Program-made: the position numbers and the translations under genes
In this document: in pieces, positions 44,585 to 52,828 of the stretch
Layout: each line of letters starts with the position of its first letter
How positions within the stretch are numbered: position 1 is the first letter of the stretch
From: JBDKUD01 sp050943315
Lineage (GTDB): Bacteria > Bacillota > Syntrophomonadia > Syntrophomonadales > Syntrophomonadaceae
Direction of reading: 5' to 3'
DNA: 56,782 nt
Assembly: GCA_050943315.1 (NCBI GenBank)
Contig: JBMNOY010000010.1
Coordinates: 1-56,782, forward strand
Notes under the pieces: generated by a model
Databases searched by the model: none
What the model was told of the DNA's origin: nothing
The model's input: only the letters and a program-made list of their open reading frames with translations

Positions 44585-44949
44585 GTCGTCTGCTCCGATG
44601 CGGCGGCAGAGGTTTTGCGCTGTTCTTTCACGGCCAGGATGCCGTCAAGGGTGGTGGCCGTGATGTTCAGGCGGTGGGCATAGAGGATTTCACACATCAT
44701 GCCCTCGCTGACGGTATTGCCACAGACCAACAGCACATGGCAGCGGCGCAGCAGGGCGCTTGCCATTTCCATGCCCGCCTTGCGTTCCTCCGGGATGCTC
44801 TCGTCAAGGAATTGGGGAAACAGCAGGTGGGGGCAGATGGGGGTAAATCCGACCTCATACGCCTTTCGGCAGTATTCGCGGGCCTTCTCGGTGTTATGGG
44901 CCTCGTCGCCCTTAAAGGGCGAACAAATATATGCAAAGGGTCGCTTCAT
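44578..44949 (-). CDS. DUF4406 protein, nucleoside deoxyribosyltransferase-like fold
   Basis: 123 residues starting AYICSPFKGDEAHNTEKARE with PHLLFPQFLDE and CHVLLVCGNTVSEGM, matching the DUF4406 branch of nucleoside 2-deoxyribosyltransferase-like proteins. AAAGGAGG precedes the ATG. Found frequently in mobile elements beside methylases, but its substrate and role are unknown. Confidence 0.75.
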   Translation of the reverse strand: MKRPFAYICSPFKGDEAHNTEKAREYCRKAYEVGFTPICPHLLFPQFLDESIPEERKAGMEMASALLRRCHVLLVCGNTVSEGMMCEILYAHRLNITATTLDGILAVKEQRKTSAAASEQTTC

Positions 44950-44963
44950 GGTAAATTCCTCCT

Positions 44964-45938
44964 TTAACGTGAAAGTGCCGCCCGATGCTTCGGACGGCTG
45001 GTTGATGGTTGCTTTATTTTTCTTTTTTCCCGGATAAGATGTTGCAGGTATTCGTTGTAGTCCTTGCTGATGGGCGGCGGCTCGGTGCTGGTGATGTGGT
45101 TGCGGAAAACGTCGTTTTGCATGAGCGCCGCCCGTATCTTCATCATGCCGTCCCGCCCGGCTTTGTCGTTGTCCAGATACAGATACACATGGTCAATCTC
45201 CGGGTGGTCGGTGAGGTATTGGAGCAGGGCCAGCGGTGACGTGCCGCTTAATGAAAGGTAGTGGTATCTGTCCCATGCCCTTGTTTCCCGCTTGCGGATG
45301 GTGGCAAGGGAAAGGGCGTCGATAGGGCTTTCGCAGACGGCTACAAAGCGGCTGCCGGGCGGGCAGGATGGCAGGACGAAATTATATCGTTTGTCGCTGC
45401 CCTCAATATCTTGCTTGAAGTCCCCATAGGTTCCCCGGACGGAGGCAAAGCGGGGTTTTCCGGCTGCGTCCTTGCCCACAAACACGCAGTTGTGATATTC
45501 CCGGCTCTCATACAGCGTTCCGGCTTCAATGCAAAGCCTGATAATCTCCGGGTCAATGCCCCGGCCTTGCAGGTAGCTGATAACGGCCCGGTTGTCGCGG
45601 TTCGGTTCCGGCAGTTCAAAGGGCTTGGGCGGCGGCTCCGGTTTCTTCACCTGCTGAAAGGAAACGGCAGGGGCGGCCCTTTCGTCGCAAAGCAGTTGTA
45701 CGGCCTCCACAAAGCCCATATCCCGTACTTTGATAAGGTAGTCAAGGGCGGTCTTGCCGCCGATGCCTCTTGAAAACCAATGCCATTTGCCGTTGCTAAT
45801 TTTCAGGCTGTCGTGGGTGGCGGTGCAGTATTCATGCGGCGCTGTGCGCTTTAGCTCCTGCGGCTCATATTGTTGCAGGTAGGAAAGCAGGTCGATTTCC
45901 TTTGCCTGCGCAACTTGTTCTGGTGTGACGTAAGGCAT
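44964..45938 (-). CDS. DUF3991/TOPRIM primase-like protein
   Basis: 324 residues. The N-terminal part (MPYVTPEQVAQAKEIDLLSY and FSRGIGGKTALDYLI) is a DUF3991/zinc-less primase-type region. The TOPRIM core has the acidic residue in VAVCESPIDALSLA and the DxD in HVYLYLDNDKAGRDGM. Such proteins may prime the complementary strand after transfer. The start follows GGAAGGAGG. Confidence 0.8.
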   Translation of the reverse strand: MPYVTPEQVAQAKEIDLLSYLQQYEPQELKRTAPHEYCTATHDSLKISNGKWHWFSRGIGGKTALDYLIKVRDMGFVEAVQLLCDERAAPAVSFQQVKKPEPPPKPFELPEPNRDNRAVISYLQGRGIDPEIIRLCIEAGTLYESREYHNCVFVGKDAAGKPRFASVRGTYGDFKQDIEGSDKRYNFVLPSCPPGSRFVAVCESPIDALSLATIRKRETRAWDRYHYLSLSGTSPLALLQYLTDHPEIDHVYLYLDNDKAGRDGMMKIRAALMQNDVFRNHITSTEPPPISKDYNEYLQHLIREKRKIKQPSTSRPKHRAALSR

Positions 45939-46027
45939 GGCCTATTCCTCCTTCCTGAAAATGAAAAATGGGCGCTCACTCTGAACGCCCAGGACGTGGT
46001 ATGCTTTATGGCAGTTTTTCCCTGCTT

Positions 46028-46393
46028 TTATGCTTCGGCGGCTTCGGCCATAAAGTCCTGTATGATGTCGTCCATATCCAGCAGGAAGGAAAACAGGAAG
46101 TATTGCCGTGCCTCCGGGTGGCCTGCCAGCATTTCCACTTCCTCCGGGAATTGCAGACCGACAACATCATAGAGGATGCGCAGGACGGCCAGCATTTCCA
46201 CTTCCCGGCCTTCGCTGTACAGGTGGGTAAAGATGGCTGAAATTCTCTCCATTGCCTCGGTGTCGTTTTCGGAGAACGCCCAAAGAGTTTCAAGCAACGG
46301 GGCGGTCATGGCTCCTGATATGAGGTTGATTTTGTCCCGGCTGATGTCACCGGACGGAAGCAAAATACCGTTGGCGTAAAGATTGGCTTGCAT
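46028..46393 (-). CDS. conserved hypothetical acidic protein of the ICE
   Basis: 121 residues, acidic and helical: SGAMTAPLLETLWAFSENDT, HLYSEGREVEMLAVLRILYD, QYFLFSFLLDMDDIIQDFM. AAAGGAGG precedes the ATG at 46393. It is the first gene of the transfer-side transcript, right after the right end of the element. I do not recognise the family. Confidence 0.6.
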   Translation of the reverse strand: MQANLYANGILLPSGDISRDKINLISGAMTAPLLETLWAFSENDTEAMERISAIFTHLYSEGREVEMLAVLRILYDVVGLQFPEEVEMLAGHPEARQYFLFSFLLDMDDIIQDFMAEAAEA

Positions 46394-46460
46394 GGTTTGA
46401 GCCTCCTTTTCATGTTTTTTCCCGTATCCCTTTACGGCGCTTTATATCCCGCTCGTAGAT

Positions 46461-46481
46461 TTTGATAACATTTTTGCAACA
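46461..46481. repeat. right subterminal repeat of the ICE
   Basis: TTTGATAACA then TTTTTGCAACA; 19 of 21 bases match 23408-23428, same orientation. A shorter echo, TTTGATAACAT and GATAACATTT, follows at about 46518-46540. Confidence 0.55.
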
Positions 46482-46567
46482 ATCGGGGGTTTTGCGCCTT
46501 TTGAGGACACAGGGATTTTTGATAACATGGATAACATTTAAGAGAGTATTGGTCTTTGAGGGCAAAT

Positions 46568-46602
46568 AAAAAAAGCCTCGAAACGTAGTCATTTCAAGGC
46601 TT
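46568..46602 (-). terminator. terminator near the right end of the ICE
   Basis: On the minus strand AAGCCT/AGGCTT and GAAA/TTTC pair around ACGTAGTC-type loop bases, followed by TTTTTTTATTT. It would block read-through from host genes into the element. Confidence 0.7.
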
Positions 46603-46728
46603 CTCATGGTCTTTCCCCGTGTGAGGGGCACGACATATTTTGTTTTTTTGTTTATTGCAACATGCTATCCGGCTCGACTTTAGCGGAAATTATTTTGTAT
46701 TTTTAAATAAAACCTGGTAATGGAATAC

Positions 46729-46788
46729 GGAATGTCAGTGGGAGCAGTTTGCTAGCGAAACCTACTGCCAAACTGCCCCCACAATTCC
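46729..46788 (-). terminator. hairpin after the phenylacetate-CoA ligase gene
   Basis: A 13-bp stem (GTGGG-GCAGTTTG words, 46738-46751 with 46769-46782) plus an outer GGAAT/ATTCC, just beyond the stop codon of the ligase gene; only a weak T tract follows. Confidence 0.55.
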
Positions 46789-46794
46789 ATAGCA

Positions 46795-48096
46795 TTAAAT
46801 TTTGCGGTTATCGATAATTCGTTTTGCTTTACCTTCACTCCGAGCCATTGAACCAGGTTCTTTAAGCCGAACCTTAACCTGAACCCCCAGGGCGCTCTCC
46901 AGAGCTTTAGTTATTTCTGAATTCAGTTTTTCCATTTTCCGTACCTCGTCACTGAATACCTGTTCGGAGACTTCCACCTGAATTTCCAGAGTATCCAGGG
47001 GTCCAACCCTATCGACTATGAGCAAATAGTGTGGTTCTACTCCGGGGAAGTTAAGCAGTACATGCTCAACCATTGACGGGAACACATTAACTCCTCTGAT
47101 AATAATCATATCATCGGAACGGGCCAGGATTTTGCCTAAACGCATATGGGTTCGCCCGCACGCACAAGGGGTCATGTCAATGCTGGTCAAGTCCCGGGTA
47201 CGATACCTGATCATCGGCAAAGCCTCTTTGGTCAGGCTGGTTATTACCAGTTCGCCTTTCTCTCCCGGGGGTAATACGGTGCCGGTATCCGGATCAATTA
47301 TTTCTGCCAGGAAGTGGTCCTCCCAGAGGTGCAGACCGTTCTTCTCCGGGCATTCAATAGCTACTCCAGGACCCATGATTTCCGATAAACCAAAAATATC
47401 ATAAGCACTTATTTTAAGCTTATTTTCTATATCCCGCCGCATATTTTCAGACCATGGCTCAGCGCCAAAAATACCGGCTTTTAATGTAAGTTCTCCCGGG
47501 TCAATACCTTCTTTGACCATTACATCATACATATGCAAAGCATAGGAGGGCGTGCAGGCCAGGTGAGTAGTGCCAAAATCTCGCATTAGCATAACCTGGC
47601 GGCTGGTATTGCCTCCCGAGGCAGGTATTACCGAAGCCCCGATTTTTTCTGCCCCATAGTGGGCTCCCAGTCCTCCGGTAAATAATCCATAGCCATAGGA
47701 CACTTGTATAACTGAATGACGGGTTGCTCCTACCGAGGTCAAAGCCCTGGCGATGAGTTCCGCCCAATTATTCAGGTCATTACGGCTATATCCTACAACA
47801 GTAGGTTTTCCCGTGGTTCCTGAAGAAGAATGAATTCGTACCACTTCCGACATGGGAACCGCGAAAAGTCCAAATGGATAATTAGCGCGCAAATCGGCCT
47901 TGGTTGTAAAAGGTAGTTTGGCGATGTCGGATAATTTCCTTATATCAGTAGGCTTTACCCCTAATTCGTCCATTTTCTTACGATAACAGGGTACGAAAGA
48001 GTAGGTTCTGAATATTGTCTCCTGAAGCCTCCTGAGCTTGAGTTCGTCAAGCCTGGTCCGCTCCATGGTTTCTATTTCCTCATTCCAGTATGACAT
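46795..48096 (-). CDS. paaK: phenylacetate-CoA ligase (adenylate-forming)
   Basis: 433 residues, the normal PaaK length. The ATP-binding motif is HSSSGTTGKPTVVGY; YDIFGLSEIMGPGVA and YRTRDLT, then ILARSDDMIIIRGVNVFPS, are the adenylation and hinge motifs of this family. It activates aryl acetates (phenylacetate, indoleacetate or related) with ATP and CoA. A T-box leader immediately upstream indicates control by an uncharged tRNA, linking it to amino-acid metabolism, for example aromatic amino-acid breakdown or synthesis from arylacetates by the reverse route. The substrate is inferred. Confidence 0.9.
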   Translation of the reverse strand: MSYWNEEIETMERTRLDELKLRRLQETIFRTYSFVPCYRKKMDELGVKPTDIRKLSDIAKLPFTTKADLRANYPFGLFAVPMSEVVRIHSSSGTTGKPTVVGYSRNDLNNWAELIARALTSVGATRHSVIQVSYGYGLFTGGLGAHYGAEKIGASVIPASGGNTSRQVMLMRDFGTTHLACTPSYALHMYDVMVKEGIDPGELTLKAGIFGAEPWSENMRRDIENKLKISAYDIFGLSEIMGPGVAIECPEKNGLHLWEDHFLAEIIDPDTGTVLPPGEKGELVITSLTKEALPMIRYRTRDLTSIDMTPCACGRTHMRLGKILARSDDMIIIRGVNVFPSMVEHVLLNFPGVEPHYLLIVDRVGPLDTLEIQVEVSEQVFSDEVRKMEKLNSEITKALESALGVQVKVRLKEPGSMARSEGKAKRIIDNRKI

Positions 48097-48199
48097 TGGT
48101 TAACCCCCCCTAATAGTACTCATAAATTAAGTTTTCATGGCGCAAGGATACCATTTTTCCAATCAGTAATGTATTAGTAAAACCCTGCTCCGAGAGTGG

Positions 48200-48598
48200 G
48201 AGCATAAGTACCACCCCTTTCCGTATAATAAAAAAGCTCCTCGTCTGTTAAGGGACGAGGAGACTCGCGGTACCACCCAAATTGGCATAATGCCCACTTA
48301 CAGGGTACAAGAATTATCCTGATAATAAAAAAACTTTTTACTATAGGGGCGATAATACGCGGTACCACCCTACTTTAGCAAAAAGCTCTCTTTAAGGTAC
48401 AGGTAATCTTCCGATACCCTCTTCCTTTTAACGGTAGAAGTCTCCGGCCCGGCCTACTTGCAAAATATGGGTTCAGCGGGCAACTCCGAAGTGAACTTCG
48501 CCAAGTCATATTCTAGGGGTACTTACAGTCAGTGATACCCCCTCCCTGGAGAACTGGAACCTGGTTACTTTTCTTCATCATAGTTTTTAAAAATATTA
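48200..48598 (-). promoter_or_regulatory. T-box riboswitch with repeated antiterminator modules
   Basis: Stem I features are seen near the 5' end: an AGTAA GA-motif and the AGGGAG...GTATC...TGTAAGTACCCC distal arm. The T-box sequence GGGTGGTACCGCG is present twice, perfectly, at 48370-48358 and 48278-48266 (minus strand), and a degenerate GGGGTGGTAC occurs at 48217-48208. Module 2 has a clear terminator (CTCCTCGTC/GACGAGGAG, then TTTTT at 48235-48230). A third hairpin, GCTCC/GGAGC then TTTT, follows the degenerate copy. All carry UGGU, fitting a tRNA with discriminator A. The specifier codon could not be fixed. Confidence 0.88.
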
Positions 48599-48605
48599 TG
48601 TAAAA

Positions 48606-48635
48606 ACTATACCATCTGATTAGTTAAGCTGTCAA
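48606..48635 (-). promoter_or_regulatory. promoter of the T-box leader
   Basis: On the minus strand TTGACA (48635-48630) and TATAGT (48611-48606) with an 18-base spacer, just upstream of the leader start. Confidence 0.75.
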
Positions 48636-48643
48636 ACAGAATT

Positions 48644-50527
48644 TTATTTAAATCCAGTATCATTTGATTTTTCAAAGGATAGATCCAAACCATGTATGGT
48701 ATAACAGCTTATTGGCTGGGTAAAGCCTTTAACCTTTTCCGCCCCCAGGTAGCGTAGTCTGCTTCGGTCTTTTTCCGGCAGCAGATTTACCGACCTTTCG
48801 GAAATAACAATTAAGACTTCAAAAAGCTTGCTTAATGCTTCTACCCGGGATGCCAGATTCACATCCTCACCAATAAGGGTATAATCCATTCGTTCAGGAC
48901 TTCCCACATTTCCGACTACTGCTGGACCGGTATTTATTCCTACTGCAACTTTCAAAGGGACAGCACCCTCTAAGGCCCATTTTTGATTTAGTTGTTCTAC
49001 TTCCTGTTGTATTTCTTTGGCGGTTTCTATAGCTCTTTGAACATGGTCGGCATAATAAACCGGGGCACCAAAAAAAGCCATTAAGCCATCACCCAAATAT
49101 TTGTCCAGAGTACCTCCGTGTTTGAATATGACATTAGTCATAGCGGTAAGGTATTCGTTAAGTCTTTTGATTACATCCTGGGGGTCTTTATTTTCACTGT
49201 ATGCGGTAAATCCCCGGATGTCACAGAACATAATGGTTACCACCTGCTTTTTTCCTCCCAGGGTAACCTCGTCAGGGTTGGCCATCAGTTCTTCAACCAC
49301 ATCGGAAGAAACATACCGGGAAAAAATAGCTCTGGTCTTACGCCGGGCCATCTCCGCTTCTATAAATTGAGTGGCGGTTACCACTGCATAAGTCAGGAAA
49401 ATTAAAAACAACGGAGCGGCCAGATTAAGCCATAGGCGATTGTACCACAAAAGGATTACCAGGCCGGTAGTGAGGGCTACCATGGTCAGAGCTGCGAAGA
49501 GTCCTTTCCAGGGACCCCGGCGGCGGACAGCCAGGGTGGTAACCAGACCGGATATGAACAGGAATAGAAAGTTAAACCAGTCGCTGGCCTTTTGAAACCA
49601 CCTGTTACTTAAAAAGGATTGCACTGCAGATGCGTGAATTTCCACCCCCGGGGTCGGCAAAGCGCCGGATTTAACCATATTGCTGGTAGTATAGGGGGTA
49701 GACCAATAATCGTGCATAGCAGCTGCGGTAGGTCCAATTAAGACTATTTTGTCCTTGAAGAAGGTGGGATTTACGTGGCCTTGTAACACATCTGCATAGC
49801 TGACCGTATCAAAAGTAGCCGCTGGACCCCAGAAATCGGGCAAAGCCCGGTTATTACTGTCAACAGGAACCGAATAGGGGCCAAGCTTAAGCTGACCTGA
49901 AGTGAGTTTAATGTCATCCGGGCTTAAGTCCCGGGCGGCCAGCACTACAGCGGTGCTCAGGGAGGGAAAGGGGGTGTCGAATGTATTGACATCGGCCAGA
50001 GTGATACGTCTAACCGTATCGTCACTGTCGGTGGGGGTGTTGACAAAACCTACCCCCAGTGTGCCGGGCCAGAACCTTTCATGGGGCATTTGCAGGGACT
50101 GAACCATTTCGCCCTGCTGGTTTTTCTCAAAAGCAAACTGAGCAGCCAGAATAACCCGGCCATTTTTTTCAATAGCTTGTGCCAGTGCGGCATCATTTTG
50201 GGCGGAAGTAGCCGCATCAAACAACATGTCAAAAGCTATAATCCGGGCCTGAGCCAATTTGTCCAATAATTGGGCATGTACATAGCGAGGCCAGGGTGTA
50301 GGTCCAATGCTGTTGATAGAACGTTCATCTATGGCTATAATAACAATTTTATCTCCCGGATCTTGTGTTCCGCGCAGTTTAAACCAGGAATCATAAAGCA
50401 TCATTTCCGGTTTGGAAAAAATGCCGGATAACACTGCAAGCTGTACCAAAATAAGAAGAAAAGCTGGAATGACCCACGACTGCTTTCCACCAGGATGAGC
50501 CTGGGCATCATTTTTACGGATGGTCAC
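48644..50527 (-). CDS. CHASE2-domain adenylate/guanylate cyclase
   Basis: About 627 residues from GTG 50527 (AAAGGAGA eight bases upstream). One N-terminal membrane span, an external CHASE2 domain (AIDERSINSIGPTPWPR, FDMLFDAATS, KDKIVLIGPTAAAMHDYWST), three more spans near residues 330-400, then a class III cyclase domain with FCDIRGFTAYS, KYLGDGLMAFFGAP and VAVGINTGPAVVGNVG. It would make cAMP or cGMP in response to an external signal. It is downstream of minD-minE-minC on the same strand with only a 60-bp gap, so probably part of that operon, which is unusual. Confidence 0.9.
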   Translation of the reverse strand: MTIRKNDAQAHPGGKQSWVIPAFLLILVQLAVLSGIFSKPEMMLYDSWFKLRGTQDPGDKIVIIAIDERSINSIGPTPWPRYVHAQLLDKLAQARIIAFDMLFDAATSAQNDAALAQAIEKNGRVILAAQFAFEKNQQGEMVQSLQMPHERFWPGTLGVGFVNTPTDSDDTVRRITLADVNTFDTPFPSLSTAVVLAARDLSPDDIKLTSGQLKLGPYSVPVDSNNRALPDFWGPAATFDTVSYADVLQGHVNPTFFKDKIVLIGPTAAAMHDYWSTPYTTSNMVKSGALPTPGVEIHASAVQSFLSNRWFQKASDWFNFLFLFISGLVTTLAVRRRGPWKGLFAALTMVALTTGLVILLWYNRLWLNLAAPLFLIFLTYAVVTATQFIEAEMARRKTRAIFSRYVSSDVVEELMANPDEVTLGGKKQVVTIMFCDIRGFTAYSENKDPQDVIKRLNEYLTAMTNVIFKHGGTLDKYLGDGLMAFFGAPVYYADHVQRAIETAKEIQQEVEQLNQKWALEGAVPLKVAVGINTGPAVVGNVGSPERMDYTLIGEDVNLASRVEALSKLFEVLIVISERSVNLLPEKDRSRLRYLGAEKVKGFTQPISCYTIHGLDLSFEKSNDTGFK

Positions 50528-50590
50528 GAGCCGGTCTCCTTTCCCCCTGACGGCTGCTGCCAATAAACTAATGCAGCCCTTGGTCTATGC

Positions 50591-51199
50591 CTAGTCTGCC
50601 AGAGACATGGTGTCCCGGCTTCTATACTCTCGAACACATATGTGATCGCCTTCCACATAGGCAATCTCTGCATAATTGCTGCTAGTATCATTATCCGAAT
50701 TCCGTGATATTTTATCTCCAATGCGAATCTGGCGGGGAGCCAGGTTGAGAGCAAAAATGATACTCCCGGTATCTCCATAACAACCGGCATGAACCACGCC
50801 TTCTAGTTTGCCCAATACAATTACATCCTTAACTGCTGTAACCTGGGCACTCTCATGTACATCGCCCCAAATAACCAGCGAACCCTCGCTGTGCAAACTT
50901 TGGCCACTCCTTAAGGTCTTGCGGACGATTAAATCTTTCTCCACTATTGGTTTTTCTTTAACCATTTCCGTGTTATTAAGTACCATACCATAATCCAGGC
51001 ATAGTTGCTGCAAAGAGGCAATTTCCTGATAGGTGAGCTTCTTAAGTCCCTCACCCTTAAAAATAATCTGCGAGCCTTTAAATAGCTGTTTATTGGCTTC
51101 GAACTTTTCCGTCAGATAACTGTGATAATCATCAATAGTGCCATCTCCCAGGATAAACACCAGATTATTATTAAAACCTTTTATGTTTACGATTGCCAA
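50591..51199 (-). CDS. minC: septum site-determining protein MinC
   Basis: 202 residues from a TTG start. The C-terminal beta-helix domain is recognisable (SEGSLVIWGDVHESAQVTAV, IVLGKLEGVVHAGCYGD then LAPRQIRIG), which binds MinD and FtsZ; the N-terminal domain is more divergent. Placed after minE rather than before minD, an atypical order. It prevents FtsZ ring formation near the poles (or the asymmetric site, in spore formers). Confidence 0.9.
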   Translation of the reverse strand: MAIVNIKGFNNNLVFILGDGTIDDYHSYLTEKFEANKQLFKGSQIIFKGEGLKKLTYQEIASLQQLCLDYGMVLNNTEMVKEKPIVEKDLIVRKTLRSGQSLHSEGSLVIWGDVHESAQVTAVKDVIVLGKLEGVVHAGCYGDTGSIIFALNLAPRQIRIGDKISRNSDNDTSSNYAEIAYVEGDHICVREYRSRDTMSLAD

Positions 51200-51204
51200 T
51201 TTTC

Positions 51205-51456
51205 TTACCTACCTTTGAGGGGAATGTTTATATCCAGGGCTGCATACCGTCCCTCACTGATTAAGTTGACTTCCGGCTTGCCATCTATTTCGACATGACG
51301 CGCAATAACCTGGATTATTTCTTCCTTTAGGACTTCCATAAGCTCTGAAGAAGCTCCTATCCGGTCATGGGTAAGCACCAGTCTTAGTCTGTCGTTAGCA
51401 CGATGGGCACTGGACGAGCTTTCCTTAGTAAAAATGTTTTTTATGAAGTCTAACAT
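51205..51456 (-). CDS. minE: cell division topological specificity factor MinE
   Basis: 83 residues from ATG 51456, chosen because GGGAGG is nine bases away (ATG 51462 is too close). MLDFIKNIF is the membrane-targeting amphipathic start; RLRLVLTHDRIGASSELMEV is the MinD-binding anti-CDD helix; the C-terminal part dimerises. It stimulates MinD ATPase and causes oscillation. MinE presence in a Firmicute is not universal, but occurs in Clostridia. Confidence 0.93.
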   Translation of the reverse strand: MLDFIKNIFTKESSSSAHRANDRLRLVLTHDRIGASSELMEVLKEEIIQVIARHVEIDGKPEVNLISEGRYAALDINIPLKGR

Positions 51457-51472
51457 ATTCATATTCCTCCCC

Positions 51473-52291
51473 TTAGCTGGTTTGCTTAAACAAGTGGCGT
51501 TTTAGGCGTGACCAAAGAGTATCTGCTTGAAGGGGTACCAGAGGGACGTCTTTTCCTGTCAGGCGAAGAGCAATATTGGTAAAGGCGATAGCTGCCAGGG
51601 AATTCTCATTAGAAATTACCATGGGCTCGCCCTTATTAGTTGATATAATTACACCCTTATCCTCGGGAACAACTCCCAGCAATTTGATGCAAAGGTGTTC
51701 CAGTAAATCCTCTACACTCAGCATATTGCCGTTTTTGACCATTTCTGCCCGGATTCGGTTAACCACCAGTTTAATATCTTTAAACTGATTCGATTCCAGC
51801 ATACCGATTATCCGGTCGGCGTCTCTGACTGCCGATATTTCAGGATTGGTTACTACTATCGCCTTATCTGCAGCGGCAATGGCATTCCTAAAACCCTGCT
51901 CTATACCTGCCGGGCAATCCAGGAATATAAAGTCAAACTCTTTCCTTAGCTGATCACATACTGACTTTACCTGATCCGCGGTAATTTCATCCTTGTTTCT
52001 GGTTTGTGCGGCAGGCAGCATATACAGAGCATTAAAACGTTTATCTTTAACCAAAGCCTGTTTGAGAGTGCATTCACCTTCAATGACCTGAACAATATCG
52101 TAAATTACCCGATTTTCCAAACCCAAAATTAGATCTAACTTTTTCAGACCAATATCAAGATCAATAGCTACAACTTTATAGTCCATTTTAGCCAGAGCGG
52201 TGCATACATTGGCTACAGTAGTTGTCTTGCCTACTCCCCCTTTTCCTGAGGTAACCACTATAACCTGACCTTCGGCAGACTTATTCTCCAT
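51473..52291 (-). CDS. minD: septum site-determining ATPase MinD
   Basis: 272 residues from ATG 52291 (GAGGAGG upstream). The deviant Walker A GKGGVGKTT at 16-24, the DLDIGLKKLDLILGLE switch region and FIFLDCPAGIEQGF (Walker B) are clear. A C-terminal amphipathic helix (LWSRLKRHLF) binds membrane. First gene of the minD-minE-minC-cyclase group. A longer upstream frame runs through the leader terminator and is not credible. Confidence 0.95.
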   Translation of the reverse strand: MENKSAEGQVIVVTSGKGGVGKTTTVANVCTALAKMDYKVVAIDLDIGLKKLDLILGLENRVIYDIVQVIEGECTLKQALVKDKRFNALYMLPAAQTRNKDEITADQVKSVCDQLRKEFDFIFLDCPAGIEQGFRNAIAAADKAIVVTNPEISAVRDADRIIGMLESNQFKDIKLVVNRIRAEMVKNGNMLSVEDLLEHLCIKLLGVVPEDKGVIISTNKGEPMVISNENSLAAIAFTNIALRLTGKDVPLVPLQADTLWSRLKRHLFKQTS

Positions 52292-52445
52292 TATCTTTAA
52301 ATCCTCCTCGCGGTTTGTTGAGTATTTTCGAACAAAAAATGTTGATAATATCAATTTATAAAATGATTGGACACAATTTAATTGTATAGCATAAGTGCCT
52401 ACGAATAAACTGCTATTTTCGGAAATATGAACCAGATGTTTTTTA

Positions 52446-52483
52446 GAAAAAAGAAAAACATGAACCCCCATCAGGGGCTCATG
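52446..52483 (-). terminator. terminator or attenuator upstream of minD
   Basis: CATGA-CCCC pairs with GGGG-TCATG; on the minus strand it is followed by TTTTTCTTTTTT. No gene lies upstream on that strand before the penicillin-binding protein on the other strand, so it may attenuate the min transcript. Confidence 0.6.
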
Positions 52484-52701
52484 TAGAGAGGGAATGGGAT
52501 GGAATTTATTAGTTATTAGACTTTTAGGGGGTGAAGGTTAATCATAGTATGTCATATAGGGTCGAGAAATGCAATAAAACAGGGAATAATATATATTTAT
52601 GGCGGCAATTGGAGGAATTTATAACCATCAGATTAGAAAAATCCTCAGAGGATATTTTTTAACCAGTTTAATAAATCATTTTTAATTAGGAGGCTTTTAT
52701 C

Positions 52702-52743
52702 ATGCCAGCCGGTCAATTTATTGAATTGACTTACGCAGTATAA
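52702..52743 (+). CDS. possible 13-residue leader peptide upstream of the PBP gene
   Basis: ATG at 52702 has a perfect AGGAGG eight bases before it; the frame reads MPAGQFIELTYAV then TAA. The good ribosome site is the only support. It lies 86 bp before the class A PBP gene and overlaps a TATAAT (52739-52744). Rest of 52484-52828 shows no gene. Confidence 0.35.
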   Translation: MPAGQFIELTYAV

Positions 52744-52828
52744 TAATAAATATGGAAAGAAGAAAGCCCAACTTTATACTTTAGTATTCTACCGGGCATG
52801 TAACGCTTTTCGGAAAGGTTCTGAGAAA

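Larger units (their letters stand above)
23291..46627. mobile_element. integrative conjugative element, Tn916/Tn1549-like
   Basis: A ~23-kb block with tyrosine integrase, Xis, HTH and sigma-like regulators at the left, a full set of mating genes (relaxase, MobC, VirD4, VirB4, VirB6, PrgI, M23 hydrolase), ArdA, a methylase and a primase-like gene, nearly all on the minus strand. The transfer part is visibly GC-richer than the host, and the cargo at 26.6-30.5 kb AT-richer. The ends are estimates: CCCTCACA at 23291-23298 is inverted at 46620-46627, and a 21-bp sequence at 23408-23428 recurs at 46461-46481 with 19 matches. No antibiotic resistance gene was seen. Confidence 0.85.

Noticed and set aside
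46410..46631. 73-codon minus-strand frame at the right end of the ICE
   Set aside because: Runs through the end terminator and the candidate ICE terminus; composition does not look coding.
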